A stretch of DNA of 28,538 bases, from IMG/VR virus record IMGVR_UViG_3300034685_000110, positions 1 through 28,538 of that record; one strand, 5' to 3'. Below the pieces are notes generated by a model, which ran no database searches, was not told the origin of the DNA, and saw nothing but the letters and a program-made list of their open reading frames with translations. This DNA is from a virus. The position numbers were made by a program, and so were the translations under genes. Of this stretch, positions 10,363 through 18,006 are shown piece after piece; positions within the stretch are counted from its first letter, which is position 1; each line of letters begins with the position of its first letter.

Positions 10363-12324
10363 ATGGCACAAAGAATAGTGAACGAGAAATTGGCGAAGAA
10401 ATACTTCCCCAAAAAGGCAGTAATAGACACGGTGCGTGATGCCAAAAAAGAATACAAAGAAAGGCATGACGTACTCGCAGATGCCTTCTCGGCATGGAAT
10501 TCTCTCGAAGAATTGCGAATTAAAGAGAGGCGGCACGAGAGGTATGTGTTCGGCGATCAGTGGGGAGACAGGATAGTGAAGGATGGCGTTGCGATGACGG
10601 AAAGGACAAACATTCTAAATCAGGGCAACATCCCGCTTCAGAACAACCGGATCAGAAATATCCTGAAAACAGTGGTAGGCCAATTCCAAAACAACCAAAC
10701 CGAACCGGTATGTATAGCCAGAGAAAGAGACGACCAGGAGATGGGCGAGATAATGTCGAACACTATTCAATATGTATATCAAAACAATAAAATGTGGGGG
10801 CTTGACTCTCTGGCGCTGTACAATCTTTTGATTTCTGGAATATCGGCATTCCGGAGTGAATGGGGCCGCAGAGAGGATAGGTGGGATGTGTGGACGGATG
10901 CGATCGATTTGGAAAGGTTTATCGTAGATAACAACATGAAGGATCCGCGAGGTTATGATTGCAGGCTTGTGGGCGCTTTGTGGGATATGGGGCTCAATGA
11001 CGTATTGGGGAAATTTGCCACAAACGAGCAGGAAAGAGACAGGATACTCGATATTTATCGACACATCGGCATGAAGAGCGTTTTCGAGGAATTTACTTCA
11101 CGGTATACCGATAAAAGAAACGAGCTTAACTTCTTTGTTCCGGAAAACAATCAGTGCAGGGTCATCGAAGTGTGGCGAAGAGAAAGTAAGGAGCGTATCG
11201 AATGTTGGGATACGCTGAGTGGAGACTATTTTAAATACGAACTCGAAGACATAGATCGCATAAGGCTGGAAAATCAGAGACGAATAGCAAAATACAAACA
11301 GCAGGGAATAGCCGAAGAAGATTACAGGTTGATCAAAACAAGATGGTTTGTTGATAACTACTGGTATTTCTATTTCCTGTCTCCGATGGGAGATGTTCTG
11401 AAAGAAGGAGAAACACCTTATTGGCACAAATCGCATCCCTTCTCATTTAAATTGTACCCACAATACAACGGAAAGGTATATCCGTTCGTAGGTGATTTTA
11501 TCGACCAGCAACGTTTTATCAACCGATATATGATGCTGTACGATTTTATCATCCGGAACTCGGCCAAAGGCGTTCTTGTTGCACCAAGAGAGTTACTCAA
11601 TGACTATACACAAGAGATGCTGCGGGATGAATGGACGAGAGTGGATGGTTTAATACTCTATAATAGCGATGCGCTTAAAACGATGCCAAATGCCAAGATC
11701 GAACAGATCAAAAACGCTTCCGTTCCTGTAGGCATTACGGATATGATTGCACTTCAAATCAAAATGATGGAAGAAGTGTCCGGCGTATCCGGAGCACTGC
11801 AGGGACAGGCACCTAAATCGGGGACGCCGTCATCGCTTTATTTACAACAGACGCAGAACTCATCCTCTTCACTTATGGAGATATTTGAATCATTCCGCGA
11901 ATTAAGGGAGTCGAGGGATTTAAAGAACCTGAAACTCGTACAGCAGTACTACACCGAAAAACGTATCATAAACATAAACGGAAGTAGCAATCGAATCAAG
12001 TCCATAACGTACAATCCCGAGCTTGTGCGGGACGTATCGTTTGATTTGAGTATCACAGAGAGCACATCGACAGCATCATACCGTCAAATTATCAACGACA
12101 TGCTATTGCAGTTCTGGCAGGCAGGGGCAATTAATTTGAAGCAGATGCTCGAGAACGGTGCATTCCCGTTTGCCGACAAGCTGCTGCAATCGATAGAAGC
12201 AGATCAAACGGAAGCGCAAAATCAGGCAATGCAGCAAGGTATCAATCCAGAAGTGGCAGAGCAGATCTATTCACAGGCAAACCCGCAGGCAATGGAAATA
12301 ATCAATAAAGGGTTACGGCAATGA
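10363..12324 (+). CDS. Phage portal protein (P22-like class)
   Basis: 653 residues, the usual length for a P22-like portal. The portal forms the dodecameric ring at the capsid vertex through which DNA is packaged and ejected. The N-terminal third has the pattern common in these portals: W/YxGDQW (YVFGDQW near residue 62), then a stretch about NRI..I...VVGQFQNNQTEP, followed by a helical crown/stem section. The Q/A-rich C-terminus (AQNQAMQQGINPEVAEQIYS) is typical of the barrel or clip end. It starts 51 bp after the giant gene and its stop overlaps the next start as ATGA, so it is co-transcribed with the following gene. The family call is by recognition of overall pattern and position. Confidence 0.85.
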   Translation: MAQRIVNEKLAKKYFPKKAVIDTVRDAKKEYKERHDVLADAFSAWNSLEELRIKERRHERYVFGDQWGDRIVKDGVAMTERTNILNQGNIPLQNNRIRNILKTVVGQFQNNQTEPVCIARERDDQEMGEIMSNTIQYVYQNNKMWGLDSLALYNLLISGISAFRSEWGRREDRWDVWTDAIDLERFIVDNNMKDPRGYDCRLVGALWDMGLNDVLGKFATNEQERDRILDIYRHIGMKSVFEEFTSRYTDKRNELNFFVPENNQCRVIEVWRRESKERIECWDTLSGDYFKYELEDIDRIRLENQRRIAKYKQQGIAEEDYRLIKTRWFVDNYWYFYFLSPMGDVLKEGETPYWHKSHPFSFKLYPQYNGKVYPFVGDFIDQQRFINRYMMLYDFIIRNSAKGVLVAPRELLNDYTQEMLRDEWTRVDGLILYNSDALKTMPNAKIEQIKNASVPVGITDMIALQIKMMEEVSGVSGALQGQAPKSGTPSSLYLQQTQNSSSSLMEIFESFRELRESRDLKNLKLVQQYYTEKRIININGSSNRIKSITYNPELVRDVSFDLSITESTSTASYRQIINDMLLQFWQAGAINLKQMLENGAFPFADKLLQSIEADQTEAQNQAMQQGINPEVAEQIYSQANPQAMEIINKGLRQ

Positions 12325-12827
12325 GTATAATAGTACCTTACATATTTTCGCACGATCATATTCTCGAAGCAGTTAAACAGGAATCGTCACTGTATGCCGA
12401 AAGGAAGATTGCAGGTGACGGACAGAGTCTCTTCGAGCAGTTTGTATTTGACGAAGAATATTTTCGCAAGTTCAGGGAGTTGTTTTTTGATGCACAGGCG
12501 AAGGTAATGGATAGATACGGGGCATATATGCAATACATCCCTGAGACTGACGAACAGTATTTCTTTGAGGAGTCCGACTTCTCGATTGATCGGGATTTTA
12601 GTTTCTCGCTTTTGATGCCCGATGATTATAATCAGTTTTACAACAAACAAGTGAGTATAAAAACAAGAGAATTCCTCGTGTCTTACATTATGTACCGATG
12701 GCTGGAGACGAAGGATGCACAAGATGCAGCACTTTACAAAGCAAGGGCGGATAATGCACTTATGGACGGCCGTGCATATCTGGAAAAACGAATAGCACGG
12801 TCGAGAACGGGCGGCAACTTTTTTTGA
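12321..12827 (+). CDS. Putative head/connector protein, unrecognised
   Basis: 168 residues, translationally coupled to the portal gene by an ATGA overlap. It is acidic and aromatic-rich in the middle (EEYFRKFRELFFDAQ; DEQYFFEESDF), with a basic C-terminal tail (KRIARSRTGG). I do not recognise a family. The tight coupling with the portal suggests a small head-completion or connector protein. It is the last gene before the strong + strand terminator at 12868-12902. Confidence 0.7.
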   Translation: MSIIVPYIFSHDHILEAVKQESSLYAERKIAGDGQSLFEQFVFDEEYFRKFRELFFDAQAKVMDRYGAYMQYIPETDEQYFFEESDFSIDRDFSFSLLMPDDYNQFYNKQVSIKTREFLVSYIMYRWLETKDAQDAALYKARADNALMDGRAYLEKRIARSRTGGNFF

Positions 12828-12853
12828 TGAGTTTACTGTTTAATGATGGTTAG

Positions 12854-13369
12854 TTAGTTTTTTGATGGATGGAGATGTCTGCGAAGATGTCTCCATCTTT
12901 TTACCATGTAGAACATTGCGCCGAAGGTGTAGGAAGTTATATGCACCATAAACGAACTGCCGGCATTGAAAAAGGACGCCGTAAGCATCACGATGATAGC
13001 AAAGAGGAATAACCGTTTCTGTTTGCCGGTTGCGTTATTGTATATAACGATCACCGTCTCCATGCCGAACATTGCATAGATCATGCCGGACGATCCAACG
13101 GCGGGGATATCCGTAACGGAAGAAAAGGAAGCCAGCACTGCAACAATATATATCACAAGAAATAGAACAACTGGCCGGATGAATCGTTCCATCACCCGGA
13201 ACGCGGAAATAAAAACGAGGGTATTCAATGCAAGGTGGATGATACTTCCGTGCTGAAAGGAGAACGTAAGGTGAGTATAGAAGGGAGATACGGAAGTAAA
13301 TCCCAGCTCACGCCCATAGATGAAGTACACCGCCACGAAAAGAGCTGCGACGATATATTTAAGAACCAT
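12854..13369 (-). CDS. Rhomboid-family intramembrane serine protease
   Basis: 171 residues, about six transmembrane segments, the compact bacterial rhomboid core without a cytosolic domain. Rhomboids cut membrane-spanning substrates inside the bilayer. Visible hallmarks: H40-GSIIH45-LALN49, matching the HxxxxHxxxN region of TM2; G92-S-S94-G with following MIYAMFG, the GxSGxxxAxxG catalytic serine motif; and H143-ITSYTFG150 in the last helix, the catalytic histidine. The dyad S94/H143 appears intact, so it is probably active. It is the last gene of a minus-strand trio and its start overlaps the end of the 47-aa ORF. Its final residues (RWRHLRRHLHPSKN) are encoded on the complement of the opposing terminator hairpin. 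In a phage it could act in lysogenic conversion or superinfection exclusion; that role is inference. Confidence 0.88.
   Translation of the reverse strand: MVLKYIVAALFVAVYFIYGRELGFTSVSPFYTHLTFSFQHGSIIHLALNTLVFISAFRVMERFIRPVVLFLVIYIVAVLASFSSVTDIPAVGSSGMIYAMFGMETVIVIYNNATGKQKRLFLFAIIVMLTASFFNAGSSFMVHITSYTFGAMFYMVKRWRHLRRHLHPSKN
12868..12902 (+). terminator. Strong rho-independent terminator of the portal operon
   Basis: A 13-bp stem (GATGGAGATGTCT pairing with AGATGTCTCCATC, two G-T wobbles) closes a GCGA tetraloop of the stable GNRA class and is followed by five T. It ends the + strand transcript from the portal and connector genes. On the minus strand there is no T-tract after the stem, so it should be one-directional. 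It overlaps the 3' coding end of the opposing rhomboid gene. Confidence 0.85.
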
Positions 13370-13502
13370 TTTCTTTTCTCCATTGTTTTAGTGCCTCTGA
13401 AAGCGGGATGGACTCCTTAACGATCCTCTCCGTATCGTTATTTTCTTTTTCACTTTTTCTGCCAAGCAGTCTTTCTGCAATCTTACGAAACAGTTTACTC
13501 AT
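13359..13502 (-). CDS. Small 47-aa basic/charged protein
   Basis: A 47-codon ORF starting MSKLFRKIAERLLGRKSEKE and ending LSEALKQWRKENGS. It overlaps the first 11 bases of the rhomboid gene, which is typical of translational coupling, and follows the 131-aa gene by only a few bases. The N-terminal 15 residues form a basic amphipathic helix that could lie on the inner membrane. Function unknown; the operon position suggests a partner of the rhomboid protein. Confidence 0.55.
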   Translation of the reverse strand: MSKLFRKIAERLLGRKSEKENNDTERIVKESIPLSEALKQWRKENGS

Positions 13503-13508
13503 AGTTTT

Positions 13509-13904
13509 TTAATATTTATTACTGTGAATTAATTTGTAATACAAAATTGTTGCATAATCTTTATCGATATAGAATCGAGGCGCTGGCTGCATGCTTATCT
13601 GTCTTGCATACCATGAAAGCGGCTTGCCGTCTTTGGCAGATAGAAGAGCTTTGTATCTGGCATAGATTTCTTCGTGTTTGTCGCGGATGTGCTGAAATTT
13701 TGACAACTTGTGTCGGTCCGTGTTGATCTCCCACAGGAGGCGCTTAATATAGTACTCGCTCATAAAAAATGAAGAGCATTTAGTGTTCTCGGCCCTCTCG
13801 GCTATGTCCTTTGTTGAGAGATATTCTTTCTCTTCTCGCCTTATCTTCTCACATGCTCGATAGAACTCCCTGTTCTTTTCCAGCTTCATGTAAAGTTTCG
13901 CCAT
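13509..13904 (-). CDS. Hypothetical helical protein heading the rhomboid cassette
   Basis: 131 residues, strongly basic and helical, first gene of the minus-strand trio. A segment near residues 30-60 (STKDIAERAENTKCSSFFMS, then YYIKRLLWEI) could form a helix-turn-helix, and the C-terminal part contains QPAPRFYIDKDYATILYYKL, a pattern I associate from memory with small Bacteroidales phage proteins. No firm family. A DNA-binding or regulatory role is possible, given that it faces the intergenic region at 13905-14086, but that is inference. Confidence 0.65.
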   Translation of the reverse strand: MAKLYMKLEKNREFYRACEKIRREEKEYLSTKDIAERAENTKCSSFFMSEYYIKRLLWEINTDRHKLSKFQHIRDKHEEIYARYKALLSAKDGKPLSWYARQISMQPAPRFYIDKDYATILYYKLIHSNKY

Positions 13905-14086
13905 AGCGGTTATCTATTTAATAGTGATATACGCCAAAGAAACAAAACATTACCAAAATATAAAATAAAAAGGCAATAAATGTATCAACAATCTGATTTT
14001 AAATTTACTTTAACACACACTCTGCAAACTTCAAAACTGCATATTTGTGTCTGATATTGTCAGATAACAATTAATCTGTATAAAAA
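13905..14086. promoter_or_regulatory. Divergent intergenic region between rhomboid cassette and capsid operon
   Basis: A 182-bp AT-rich gap between two divergent transcription units, so it must hold promoters for both unless they are read through. A 5-bp inverted repeat, TCTGA-TATTG-TCAGA, lies at 14050-14064 close to the capsid-side start and could be an operator. No clean Bacteroidales TTTG/TAnnTTTG promoter pair is evident on either strand. Confidence 0.4.
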
Positions 14087-14875
14087 ATGGAGAAAGATTT
14101 ACAAACAATTCTGCAGGAAAAACCGGTACAGGAGCAGCCGCCAAGAGGAAGGAATGCAGTCATGAACCGCTGGCGAGAATCAAATCCTGATTACGAGGGA
14201 GAGCCTGCGGATGATGACCTGTATGATTACGTCTTATCTGAGGCCGATAGCTACAAAAGTAGATATGACAAGCAAAACGAAGTAAATTCTGCACTCGCAA
14301 AGCGTATTGCGGAAGATCCGCGTTTAGGGGCGCTCATTGCCGGAATCATGGGGACTGATGAAAACGGTAATCGGAGGAATCCGGCATACGTGATTGCAAA
14401 ATTGTACGGAAAAGATTTTCTACAGGATGAGGATGCACTAAACGATATGGAAAAAGGCTACGCCGAATACCTGGAACAGACAAAGAAAACGGAGGCAGAA
14501 GGTAAGCTGGCGCAAGAAAATTTCCTGAAATCAATGAAAAGGGTGGATGAGTATGCTAAGGCAAACGGTCTATCCGAAGAGAATACCGAGAGATTGCGGT
14601 ATCAATTGGTACAGGCGGCAGAGGATATGTTGATGGGTAATTTCTCGGATCAAATCATCGAGACGGTGGCGAAAGGAATTACTTATGATGCCGATGTTCA
14701 GGAAGCTGCCAACACCGGCTACGTAGAAGGCAAAAACGAAAAAGTGGAAATGAAATTTGGCAAAATCGAAGGCGATATGCCGGCAATGGGGACCGTTACG
14801 CGGAACCCCGTAAAACCAAAAACAAAACAAATCGCAAAGAAATCGTTCTTTGACGAAATGGAAACAGTTGAATAA
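14087..14875 (+). CDS. Putative capsid scaffolding protein
   Basis: 262 residues, acidic and mostly helical, immediately upstream of the major capsid gene, the usual place for a scaffold that guides procapsid assembly and is then lost. The middle (about residues 85-200) is charged and coiled-coil-like (YAEYLEQTKKTEAEGKLAQE, then NGLSEENTERLRYQLVQ). The N-terminus is Q/P-rich and disordered. The C-terminus is basic and ends KKSFFDEMETVE, resembling the capsid-binding tail of many scaffolds. No catalytic motif of a prohead protease is visible. The assignment is by position and composition. Confidence 0.65.
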   Translation: MEKDLQTILQEKPVQEQPPRGRNAVMNRWRESNPDYEGEPADDDLYDYVLSEADSYKSRYDKQNEVNSALAKRIAEDPRLGALIAGIMGTDENGNRRNPAYVIAKLYGKDFLQDEDALNDMEKGYAEYLEQTKKTEAEGKLAQENFLKSMKRVDEYAKANGLSEENTERLRYQLVQAAEDMLMGNFSDQIIETVAKGITYDADVQEAANTGYVEGKNEKVEMKFGKIEGDMPAMGTVTRNPVKPKTKQIAKKSFFDEMETVE

Positions 14876-14893
14876 TAACATAATTTTTTGAAC

Positions 14894-16279
14894 ATGAAAA
14901 TGAATAAGATTTTATCTAAAATGGAAGAAAGCGGGATATTGATGTTCCTGCTTGTAGCGTTACTTGCCATATTCGGTATTGCAGACGCAGGTGTTGTGAC
15001 AGCCGATGTGGTTAACCCTGCCGGAGGTGGGGCTGTGTTGGTTGATGAGAATAGTTCCGTATCCCGCACCATGAGCGATGAGGAATCGGTCAATCTGATT
15101 CTGGATCAGATTGATAAAAAGGTTACCAAGATCAGACCCTACGATGTGGTGCTTGACACGATTGCGAGGAATATTAAAGACGTAAAGACGAGTACCGGAC
15201 AGGTAGTAAGGCATTATGCCATCGATACCATCGACACTACGGCTACCGTTACCACTGCCGTTACAGCAGGCAGCACACAGGTAGAGCTCGTTACATCTAA
15301 CAAGGACATATTCGCATCGGAACAGACGATAAACGTAAACGGCGTGCCAGGCTATTTAGCTGACGGATCTACCGTTGATACAGAACACAATTTGCAGTTA
15401 TATGTTGTAGGGAAATCTGCCGCAGGCAATCCGCTGGTTGTTACTTATAATGGAACCGGACCAGGCAGAGACGTCATCCCGGCTATTCCCATTAACACGG
15501 TGCTAACGCGTTTTGGACGTGCTGCCGCAGAAAGTCAGATATCTACCGATGCTTACAGCGGTGTACCAACCGACTTTGAGCAACATTTACAAAAGTTTAT
15601 CGCCCAAGTTGAAATCACCGACATCTTCAACAAAGCAGATAAGGAAGTGGAATGGAACTTTAGCGATGCAGAAGAGGAAGCCATTTTCGATATGAAGCGT
15701 ACCCAAAATTTCTCGTTATGGAAAGGGGTTAAAGGGCGTAAGAAAGTGAAAAATGCACATACCACGAAGGCCGAAGACGTGTTCTGGACTGAAGGAATCT
15801 GGACTCAGGCAGGAAAAGACTTTTCTTTTGGAGGCGCTGTAACCGCTGCAAAGATGACCGACCTCATGATGACAGCCTTTACCGGAACAAACTCCGGAAA
15901 ACGTAAACTATTGATCGTTGGAAGCGGCTTACTGAAAGACATGGAGAATCTGTATCTGCAGGGCTCGACCAACGGATATGTAGCCAACGTATCGGTAGGC
16001 ACGCGCAAACAGGTTTACGGCATTGAATTCACTGAGTATATCAGCAAGTTTGGCGTACTGATGGTTACGCATGATCAGTCACTTGATGACTTGGGTATGT
16101 CTAACAGCGGATTTATTCTTGACCCCGACTTCCTGAGAAAATGGACAATGGGATGGAGAGTGACCAACTTTGACTTGAGAAAATCGGCGCAGGCCGACAG
16201 TGATGCGCGCGGTTTGATGGAGATTTGCGGACTTGTTCTGAAGAATCCGAAAGCACACGTTAGAGTTACTAAGGCATAA
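14894..16279 (+). CDS. Major capsid protein (HK97 fold, SU10/DUF5309-like)
   Basis: 461 residues from the ATG at 14894; a TTG two codons earlier is in frame but a less likely start. The sequence resembles SU10/DUF5309-type capsid proteins, for example the IRPYDVVLDTIARNIK segment, the TRFGRAAAESQISTDAYSGV region, WTEGIWTQ, and the C-terminal GWRVTNFDLRKSAQADSDAR. It assembles into the icosahedral shell. Odd feature: residues about 14-33 (GILMFLLVALLAIFGIADAG) are strongly hydrophobic and look like a signal or membrane segment before the mature-looking N-arm. It lies between scaffold and a small head gene, and the operon ends at the terminator at 16698. Confidence 0.88.
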   Translation: MKMNKILSKMEESGILMFLLVALLAIFGIADAGVVTADVVNPAGGGAVLVDENSSVSRTMSDEESVNLILDQIDKKVTKIRPYDVVLDTIARNIKDVKTSTGQVVRHYAIDTIDTTATVTTAVTAGSTQVELVTSNKDIFASEQTINVNGVPGYLADGSTVDTEHNLQLYVVGKSAAGNPLVVTYNGTGPGRDVIPAIPINTVLTRFGRAAAESQISTDAYSGVPTDFEQHLQKFIAQVEITDIFNKADKEVEWNFSDAEEEAIFDMKRTQNFSLWKGVKGRKKVKNAHTTKAEDVFWTEGIWTQAGKDFSFGGAVTAAKMTDLMMTAFTGTNSGKRKLLIVGSGLLKDMENLYLQGSTNGYVANVSVGTRKQVYGIEFTEYISKFGVLMVTHDQSLDDLGMSNSGFILDPDFLRKWTMGWRVTNFDLRKSAQADSDARGLMEICGLVLKNPKAHVRVTKA

Positions 16280-16291
16280 ACAAACAAGGGT

Positions 16292-16675
16292 ATGACATCA
16301 TACAGGATATATAAATCAACTACCGGCGTAGAGTATAACTTCTACGTCGGTGTTGACGGCAAAGAAGAGTTCGTATCATTCAGCGGGCCAGGAGCAGTCG
16401 CGTTCGTTGAAGATCCGAAGCTGGCGGAAGCGATTGAGGAAAGCGATTTATTTAAGAAAAGAAAGATTGTCCTTGTAAGCGTAGTGGGAGATTCTATAGA
16501 TGAAAATAAAGCCGCAGAAAGAATAGGAGATGAGTTTCCTGAGGTAAAGAATATGATTGACGCTATCGAAGTGCTTACAACCAAGTATGGCGTAAACGAA
16601 TCTGATATCGGAAGGAAGGCGCAAGTGTTGGCAAAGGCCGAAGAGCTTGGAGTTATCTTTCCGAATTACAAATAA
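16292..16675 (+). CDS. Small head protein, unrecognised
   Basis: 127 residues, 12 bp after the capsid gene. The N-terminal half is beta-rich (YNFYVGVDGKEEFVSFSG) and the C-terminal half helical (VKNMIDAIEVLTTKYGVNES). The compact fold and location suggest a capsid decoration or head-fibre component, but I do not recognise a family. It is the last gene before a terminator. Confidence 0.65.
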   Translation: MTSYRIYKSTTGVEYNFYVGVDGKEEFVSFSGPGAVAFVEDPKLAEAIEESDLFKKRKIVLVSVVGDSIDENKAAERIGDEFPEVKNMIDAIEVLTTKYGVNESDIGRKAQVLAKAEELGVIFPNYK

Positions 16676-16697
16676 CTTGTTTCATACATTAATTGAT

Positions 16698-16740
16698 AAG
16701 GCTGTTAGTGGTCAGTAAAGCTGCTGACAGCCTTTATTCA
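16698..16740 (+). terminator. Hairpin terminator after the capsid operon
   Basis: AAGGCTGTTAG (16698-16708) pairs with CTGACAGCCTT (16724-16734) over 11 bp with one G-T wobble, followed by a T-rich tail. A competing inner hairpin (GTCAG 16711-16715 with CTGAC 16724-16728) uses the same 3' arm. Only 17 bp separate it from the next ATG, so some read-through is likely. Confidence 0.7.
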
Positions 16741-16751
16741 TAAAGAGCGAG

Positions 16752-17453
16752 ATGACAAAACAGGAATTTATAAACAGGGTGCTGCTAATCATGAATGAAG
16801 CATCGATGGCAGATCCGGCAGGCACGATGTTCATAGGGGCAGATACTGCACAGGTGGACAGACAGATAGAGGGTTCATACGTGGATGCCTGGCGTAGGTG
16901 TGTAAAGGTGATGCCTCGATCATGGTTCAAGAATAATTCGTTCAAGAACGCAGGACTTGTTCCCAACCTTGCGCAAGGAACAGGGTATGTAGAACTGCCA
17001 GATGATTTTTACATGTTAAGTTCATTCAAAATGCAGGGGTGGCAGAAAGCAGCGCATGAGGCATCTATGATTAACGACCTGGTATCGTCCATACAATCGA
17101 ACGATTACACGCGTGGATCAGAAATAAGGCCGGTATGCGTGATTGACCTGTTGGAGGTATCGGGGACTGTAAAACATGTCTTAAGGTACTATTCTCTTAC
17201 TAAAAACCTTACGACACACGTTGTAGAACAAGCTATTTATGTGCCGGTAGTAACGCCGTTAGGAGATATTGAAACGACCGCAGAGCTGGGGTTGAGCGAT
17301 CAGGTAATAGAGCCGCTTGCCTATATCACCGCCAGCACAGTATTTACAATGCACGAGAAGAACAATATAGCGCAGGCGCTTGATGCAAGAGCCGTAGAAA
17401 TGTTTCCCGGCTTACAGAGCGTAAAAAATGGAGTAACAACGGTAAAACAGTAA
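16752..17453 (+). CDS. Putative head-tail adaptor protein
   Basis: 233 residues, first gene after the capsid terminator. The layout fits the adaptor proteins that bind the bottom of the portal in short-tailed phages: an N-terminal helical section (MTKQEFINRVLLIMNEASMA...YVDAWRRCVKVMP), a beta-rich middle with GTGYVELPDDFYMLSSFKM, typical of gp4/gp11-like adaptors, and a C-terminal helix (LSDQVIEPLAYITASTVFTM) ending in a flexible tail. The ELPDDFY-type motif is the main support. No enzymatic site is visible. Confidence 0.6.
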   Translation: MTKQEFINRVLLIMNEASMADPAGTMFIGADTAQVDRQIEGSYVDAWRRCVKVMPRSWFKNNSFKNAGLVPNLAQGTGYVELPDDFYMLSSFKMQGWQKAAHEASMINDLVSSIQSNDYTRGSEIRPVCVIDLLEVSGTVKHVLRYYSLTKNLTTHVVEQAIYVPVVTPLGDIETTAELGLSDQVIEPLAYITASTVFTMHEKNNIAQALDARAVEMFPGLQSVKNGVTTVKQ

Positions 17454-17460
17454 TAGATGA

Positions 17461-18006
17461 ATGGCAATATACATCCCATCACAGACGATCGAGATACCCG
17501 GATTGGATCGGATTCCTATACTGAAGTATCTGAAAGAGCCAGCCATCTATAAGGAAGAGCTTTATGCGAGATATCCATCAGGTGGTGAATACGGTTGGTT
17601 TGCTTTTGTTTATTCCTTAAAGAGTTTCGTTTACTGGGATCCGGATACGCAGGAATGGGCACTGCTGAATCTTGGCAGTGAAAATGTGAATCTGATACGT
17701 TACATGCAGATTGATCAGGAGTTATACGCTATGGGGCCTGCCGATATACAGACTATCAAATGCACTATATATGATGGATATAACAGAGACATCACATCGC
17801 AATACGGTCAACTTGATGTAAAGAGAGACAGCGGAGACTATTACAGCGATCAGTTATGGGATCAGGTTCATGGGATGAACAAGGGGTTTGAGTTTACGAT
17901 AACCTTTGACGATCTCAATTTCAGGGAAGGATCAACCGGTACGATGTTCACGCTAATAGCAACCCGTGACGCAAGCAGTATCATGTCATATATCAAAATA
18001 AGATGA
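17461..18006 (+). CDS. Structural protein with Ig-like C-terminal part
   Basis: 181 residues. The N-terminal half includes GEYGWFAFVYSLKSFVYWDP, a W/Y-rich beta pattern like carbohydrate-contact modules; the C-terminal half (IKCTIYDGYNRDITSQYGQL, then EFTITFDDLNFREGSTGTMF) reads as a beta-sandwich. Its stop overlaps the next start as ATGA, so it belongs to one tail operon. Role unrecognised; probably a tail or fibre-base component. Confidence 0.65.
   Translation: MAIYIPSQTIEIPGLDRIPILKYLKEPAIYKEELYARYPSGGEYGWFAFVYSLKSFVYWDPDTQEWALLNLGSENVNLIRYMQIDQELYAMGPADIQTIKCTIYDGYNRDITSQYGQLDVKRDSGDYYSDQLWDQVHGMNKGFEFTITFDDLNFREGSTGTMFTLIATRDASSIMSYIKIR

Noticed and set aside
14057-14084. TTGTCA and TATAAA boxes with 16-bp spacing upstream of the scaffold gene
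   Set aside because: Resembles a sigma70 promoter, but the TATAAA box ends 2 bp before the ATG, so transcription would start inside the gene, and Bacteroidales use a different promoter consensus.
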